In this document: positions 16,782-19,296 of the stretch, piece by piece
Layout of the letters: every line of letters starts with the position of its first letter
Position numbering within the stretch: position 1 is the stretch's first letter
Assembly (NCBI GenBank): GCA_963653155.1
Contig: CAVJWR010000057.1
Span: 1 to 19,296 of the forward strand
Direction: 5' to 3'
DNA: 19,296 nt
Origin: UBA1731 sp963653155
Lineage (GTDB): Bacteria > Verrucomicrobiota > Kiritimatiellia > RFP12 > UBA1067
Notes under the pieces: generated by a model
Seen by the model: the letters and a program-made list of their open reading frames with translations, nothing else
What the model was told of the DNA's origin: nothing
Database searches by the model: none
Made by a program: the position numbers and the translations under genes

Positions 16782-17951
16782 TTATCTCATCCTCAACGCC
16801 TTGACTGAACAAGGGCGTTTAGTGCTTTCATAAAGCACATAGCCAATTCTGTCTGCACTGCAAGATAGGTCACACGACCGCTTCTCGTGATTGAGTTCTG
16901 CGGCGACCACGGAATTGCCGTAGTCGCGTTTCTCTATGAACGCTTCGACATCCGGCCTTTCGTTGCACGCAAAGAACACCCCTGCGCACTTTACCGCTTT
17001 CAGCGGAAGATGCGGTGCCGTGAATGACCCTAACGCACAGTCAATGACAGCCTTTACGAAATCATAGCCGGTAGATAGCCTTACCAGGTGCGAGCCAATG
17101 AAATCCCCGCCCATGCGCGCACCGACTTCTGTAATGTAAATCTTGCCATCGGGCGCCATCATGAACTCTGCGTGCGTTGCTCCTTGTCTGATGCACAATG
17201 CTGAAGCCGCATTAGACGCAATGTCAAAAAGCCTGAACTTAAGGTCGTCTGGCATCACTGCGGGCTGATGTTGTTCCAGCTCAACGAAATGCGGACTGCC
17301 AGTGGTCACCTTGTCGGTCACTGCGAGCGGGAAATATTGCCCGTTCCAAGAGATCCCTTCAACGCTTACCTCTTTGGCTTGATCTATGAACTCCTCGATG
17401 ATTACGGTTTTGGATAGTGACACATCCAATGCCGCACGGACGCCGTAAACCAACTCTTGCTCTGAAGTGGCCTTCATTACGCCAAGGCTTCCAGAACGGT
17501 CTGTTGGCTTTATCATCAGCGGATATCTCAATCCATGCGCATTTATCCGCAGAACTGCCTCTTCTGGCGATTTTGCGGCGAAAAACACAGGACAGGGAAG
17601 CCCGGCTCCCGAGAATTTTCTGCGCATCAGATACTTGTTGGTGGAGAGCTGTGCGGATTCGCATGAATTGCCTGGCAATCCCATGTTTGAGGCAACATAC
17701 GCAACCGTGGGCACCGCCAAATCGGAGGCGATGGAAGTGATGCCGTCTATCTTCTCTTGGCGACAGATTTCCAGTATCTTGTCCTTTTCGATGATCGATA
17801 TCGGATAAAATTTGTCGCAGTGCTGTGCGCAGACCGCATCCTTTCTCCACGCAAAAACGATGACCTTAAGGCCCATGCCCTTTGCCGCGACAACCAATGG
17901 CAACTGAAGGTAACTCGCCCCTATCACGGCTAATGTCTGTTTCATGCTCAT
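16782..17951 (-). CDS. ATP-grasp domain ligase
   Basis: The 389-residue product begins with a Rossmann-like pre-ATP-grasp domain (TLAVIGASYLQLPLVVAAK, then ITSIASDLAVPTVAYVA). The ATP-grasp fold follows: the phosphate-binding lysine in LMIKPTDRSGSLGV, the adenine/ribose strand TVIIEEFID with VSVEGISWNG, and the metal-binding ITEVGARMGGDFIGSHL. Such enzymes couple a carboxylate to an amine or similar nucleophile through an acyl-phosphate. Relatives occur in peptide ligation, purine synthesis and capsule/cell-surface modification; the substrate here is unknown. ATG 17951 is chosen (GAGG 11 nt upstream, next ATG at 17945, TTG possible at 17972). It lies about 40 nt from the left inverted site, and its start overlaps the stop of a 17-codon frame beginning inside that site. 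It converges on mlaD with 31 nt between. Confidence 0.9.
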   Translation of the reverse strand: MSMKQTLAVIGASYLQLPLVVAAKGMGLKVIVFAWRKDAVCAQHCDKFYPISIIEKDKILEICRQEKIDGITSIASDLAVPTVAYVASNMGLPGNSCESAQLSTNKYLMRRKFSGAGLPCPVFFAAKSPEEAVLRINAHGLRYPLMIKPTDRSGSLGVMKATSEQELVYGVRAALDVSLSKTVIIEEFIDQAKEVSVEGISWNGQYFPLAVTDKVTTGSPHFVELEQHQPAVMPDDLKFRLFDIASNAASALCIRQGATHAEFMMAPDGKIYITEVGARMGGDFIGSHLVRLSTGYDFVKAVIDCALGSFTAPHLPLKAVKCAGVFFACNERPDVEAFIEKRDYGNSVVAAELNHEKRSCDLSCSADRIGYVLYESTKRPCSVKALRMR

Positions 17952-18001
17952 TTTTGGGTTGACCTCTGCCAAGATTTTCCGGTGATGAAATCTCCGGTCA
18001 T
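17948..18001 (-). CDS. possible 17-codon leader ORF starting inside the left inversion site
   Basis: Minus-strand ATG at 18001 is preceded by AGAAAGG with 9 nt spacing, all inside the 32-bp inverted site. The frame encodes MTGDFITGKSWQRSTQK and its TGA overlaps the ATG of the ATP-grasp gene at 17951. It could couple ligase translation to a message entering through the site. Too short to judge by composition. Confidence 0.3.
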   Translation of the reverse strand: MTGDFITGKSWQRSTQK

Positions 18002-18024
18002 TTAAGTGTACCTTTCTGCCCAGT
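17993..18024 (+). repeat. left inverted recombination site (32 bp)
   Basis: Left copy of the inverted pair; matches the reverse complement of 18811-18842 at 28 of 32 positions, including GGTCATT and the 15-nt AAGTGTACCTTTCTG. Similarity stops abruptly at both ends. Dyad symmetry is weaker than in the right copy. The central dinucleotide is GT at 18008-18009. Confidence 0.85.
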
Positions 18025-18050
18025 GCAAATAGTAGGCGGTTGTCTGTTCG

Positions 18051-18653
18051 CTATTGATGAACGGTGCTGTGCACCCACTTCTTGAATGTGGTTCGGGATA
18101 CATTGCAGGCAGCGGCGGCCTTGCGGAGCGAAAGTGTTTGTGCGTTCCACTGCGCGAATATCGTGGCGAAGTTGTCAGGGACAGGTTTCGCCGGCGCACC
18201 GAATCGCTTGCCACGGGCCTTGGCGGCGATTATCCCCTGCATCTGTCGTTCACGGATGTCGCGACGTTCGTTCTCCGCCACGAAGGCAAGTATCTCAAGG
18301 ACTATGTCTGCGACAAAGCGGCCGATCAGTCCATGTGCCGTATTGGTTGTGTCTAGGATCGGCATGTTCAGGACTCGGATGTCTGCACCCTTGCCACGCA
18401 CGAGGCATCTCCACTCGTCCTGTATCTCCCCATAGTTGCGTCCGAGCCGATCAAGCGATTGCACGATCAGAAGGTCTCCCTTTCGGATCTTGCGCCGCAA
18501 CCTGAGCCAGGCTGGGCGATTGAAATCCTTTCCGCTCACCTTGTCGATGAACATGTGCCTCTTGGCGACGCCAGCCGCCGTCAACGCATCGATTTGTCGC
18601 GCTTCGTTCTGTTCAACGCTTGAAACGCGTATGTATCCGTATGTTGTACCCAT
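18051..18653 (-). CDS. serine recombinase, DNA-invertase type (Hin/Mpi-like)
   Basis: Small serine recombinase of 200 residues, the size of Hin, Gin and Mpi invertases. The N-terminal catalytic domain has the nucleophile Ser11 in YGYIRVSS with Arg9, and the second active-site cluster QSLDRLGRN (Asp68, Arg69, Arg72). A long helix (about 105-140, ending AFVAENERRDIRERQMQG) follows. The C-terminal DNA-binding helix-turn-helix (about 170-195, SLRKAAAACNVSRTTFKKWV) would bind the half-sites. The start is supported by AAGGAGAT upstream. Such enzymes cut both strands at a 2-bp centre in paired sites and rotate the ends. With flanking inverted sites the expected result is inversion. A resolvase or small transposon role is less likely given size, site structure and lack of other transposon genes. 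Confidence 0.93.
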   Translation of the reverse strand: MGTTYGYIRVSSVEQNEARQIDALTAAGVAKRHMFIDKVSGKDFNRPAWLRLRRKIRKGDLLIVQSLDRLGRNYGEIQDEWRCLVRGKGADIRVLNMPILDTTNTAHGLIGRFVADIVLEILAFVAENERRDIRERQMQGIIAAKARGKRFGAPAKPVPDNFATIFAQWNAQTLSLRKAAAACNVSRTTFKKWVHSTVHQ

Positions 18654-18748
18654 TCGATCTCCTTATGAATGCCGAGAAGATACAGAAACTTGAAGAGTCT
18701 CGATGCACCAAAAAACGACGGGGTCTTTGTGCCGAAAAAGTGAAAGTT

Positions 18749-18757
18749 TGGTATAAT
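18749..18757 (+). promoter_or_regulatory. outward-facing extended -10 promoter inside the invertible segment
   Basis: TGGTATAAT, a perfect TGnTATAAT, faces the right inverted site 54 nt away. Transcription would start near 18764 and cross the site toward plsY. After inversion it would cross the left site into the ATP-grasp gene with a leader of roughly 120 nt. Confidence 0.55.
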
Positions 18758-18810
18758 TTCCCGCAAGTTGAAAAAGCCAATTCCGAGTGCCACCCCAGAG
18801 GCATCTCGTG

Positions 18811-18842
18811 ACTGGTCAGAAAGGTACACTTTAATGACCAGT
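18811..18842 (-). repeat. right inverted recombination site (32 bp)
   Basis: Right copy of the inverted pair. It is a strong dyad: ACTGGTCA at one end and TGACCAGT at the other, with further symmetric bases inward around an asymmetric centre (GT on the minus strand, 18826-18827). Outward, on the plus strand, it contains AGAAAGG, 9 nt, then ATG at 18834. Confidence 0.85.
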
Positions 18843-18888
18843 GGGATTCGACGTTGCGTTTTGGCGAATGCCGCGCAGCGGGGTTGTG

Positions 18889-18897
18889 TGCTATAAT
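18889..18897 (+). promoter_or_regulatory. extended -10 promoter of plsY
   Basis: TGCTATAAT, perfect TGnTATAAT, about 86 nt before the plsY ATG. The stretch 18654-18982 without a recognised gene holds the invertible promoter, the right inverted site and this promoter. A 20-codon frame from ATG 18834 ends inside this -10 and is probably not meaningful. Confidence 0.55.
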
Positions 18898-18982
18898 TCG
18901 GGACGATTTGCGGTTTATGCGCCATGTTGTAGGTGGCGTGTAGGCCGCGAGTGTTGACATCGCAAGAAAGGTTGGCTTTAAA

Positions 18983-19296
18983 ATGGAGAAGACGTTGGTT
19001 TGGGCGGCATGGCTGCTATCGACATATCTTGTTGGCTCTATCCCGTTCGGGTTCCTGATTGGCAAGATGCGTGGCGTTGATGTCCGCACCGTAGGATCGA
19101 AGAACATAGGCGCGACAAACGTATACAGGACAGTCGGGAAGAAATGGGGCTTCCTCGCGTTCTTTTGCGATTTCCTGAAGGGCCTTGTCCCTGTGGCGCT
19201 TGCCCGGCATTTCGGCGGCGACATGCACCTCCCGCTTGCCGTGGGCCTCATGGCGGTGGCTGGGCACATGTTTACGTGCTTCATGAAGTTCAAGGG
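18983..19296 (+). CDS. plsY: glycerol-3-phosphate acyltransferase PlsY, 3' end beyond window
   Basis: Membrane enzyme transferring an acyl group from acyl-phosphate to glycerol-3-phosphate, the first step of phospholipid synthesis. The 104 visible residues begin MEKTLVWAAWLLSTYLVGSIPFGFLIGK in two pieces of family-typical sequence: the first helix, then GSIPFGFLIGKMRGVDVR. The acyl-phosphate/G3P motif GSKNIGATNVYR and the DFLKGLVPV segment follow, then AVGLMAVAGHMFTCFMKFKG at the edge, as in PlsY. Complete members are near 200 residues, so about half is present and the frame is open at the right edge. The start ATG 18983 has a weak AAAGG 13 nt upstream. Confidence 0.95.
   Translation, partial: MEKTLVWAAWLLSTYLVGSIPFGFLIGKMRGVDVRTVGSKNIGATNVYRTVGKKWGFLAFFCDFLKGLVPVALARHFGGDMHLPLAVGLMAVAGHMFTCFMKFK

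Larger units (their letters stand above)
18009..18826. other. candidate invertible DNA segment encoding its own serine invertase
   Basis: About 818 bp between the centres of two inverted 32-bp dyad sites. It contains only a serine recombinase gene, which lies close to one end, and a 170-nt region at the other end with an outward-facing promoter. This is the layout of Hin-type phase-variation switches. Inversion would turn the promoter from the plsY side to the ATP-grasp side. Both orientations cannot be seen in one sequence, so activity is inferred. Confidence 0.7.

Noticed and set aside
16748..16789. TGAGAT ... ATCTCA inverted repeat between mlaD and the ATP-grasp gene as a terminator
   Set aside because: Six-bp stem with a 30-nt loop and no U-tract; expected by chance.
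18054..18505. Plus-strand open frames opposite the invertase gene
   Set aside because: Antisense shadows; the minus-strand product has intact catalytic motifs and a good ribosome-binding site.
17993..18842. Insertion sequence with terminal inverted repeats
   Set aside because: No transposase of DDE or HUH type, no target duplication seen at the ends, and the repeats are internally palindromic with a GT centre, which fits invertase crossover sites better. Not fully excluded.
18834..18896. 20-codon ORF after the right inverted site as a gene
   Set aside because: It ends inside the plsY -10 box and leads into no gene; it probably exists only because the site carries the same ATG on both sides.

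Overview
The window looks like a piece of a draft chromosome from an uncultivated or host-associated member of the PVC bacteria, most likely Kiritimatiellota/Lentisphaerota-like. This is inference from gene style: a very large secreted protein with autotransporter-associated repeats and discoidin-like segments, a histidine kinase with repeated OB-fold-like periplasmic modules, an Mla/MCE lipid-transport operon, and small tandem lipoproteins. Two runs of exactly 10 N (9159-9168 and 12957-12966) are scaffold gaps, and one gene near the left end is broken by a short deletion, so some gene ends here are assembly-limited.

Layout. 1-3743 (+): the 3' part of a DUF1846/UPF0371 gene with an internal frame break, a small lipoprotein with an HMA-like fold, alanine racemase, and an RlmI-like class I methyltransferase. 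3825-6527 (-): a two-component pair, a NarL-type regulator preceded by its sensor kinase. 6655-11916 (+), divergent from the kinase: two large exported proteins. The first is a putative carbohydrate-active protein and the second an adhesin/passenger-like protein. They appear as one open frame only because a gap of unknown length lies between them. 12077-14081 (-): two paralogous lipoproteins overlapping by ATGA, followed by hisC. 14150-16750 (+): mlaE-mlaF-mlaD, divergent from the lipoproteins. 16782-17951 (-): an ATP-grasp ligase. 17993-18842: a candidate invertible segment. 18983-end (+): the start of plsY.

The most notable feature is the 17993-18842 segment. A Hin/Mpi-type serine recombinase gene is enclosed by two inverted 32-bp sites (28 of 32 positions identical). 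The right copy is itself a strong dyad around an asymmetric GT centre, as expected of a serine-invertase crossover site. Just inside the right site is an outward-facing extended -10 promoter. As drawn it points toward plsY; after inversion it would point into the ATP-grasp gene. Each site also carries an outward ribosome-binding site and ATG. On the ATP-grasp side this opens a 17-codon frame whose stop overlaps the ligase start. Together this resembles a self-contained phase-variation switch for an ATP-grasp enzyme.

Promoters in the window share an extended -10 (TGnTATAAT or one mismatch). At the sensor kinase and the first lipoprotein the -10 lies exactly 7 nt from the ATG, and at mlaE 12 nt, suggesting leaderless or nearly leaderless transcripts.
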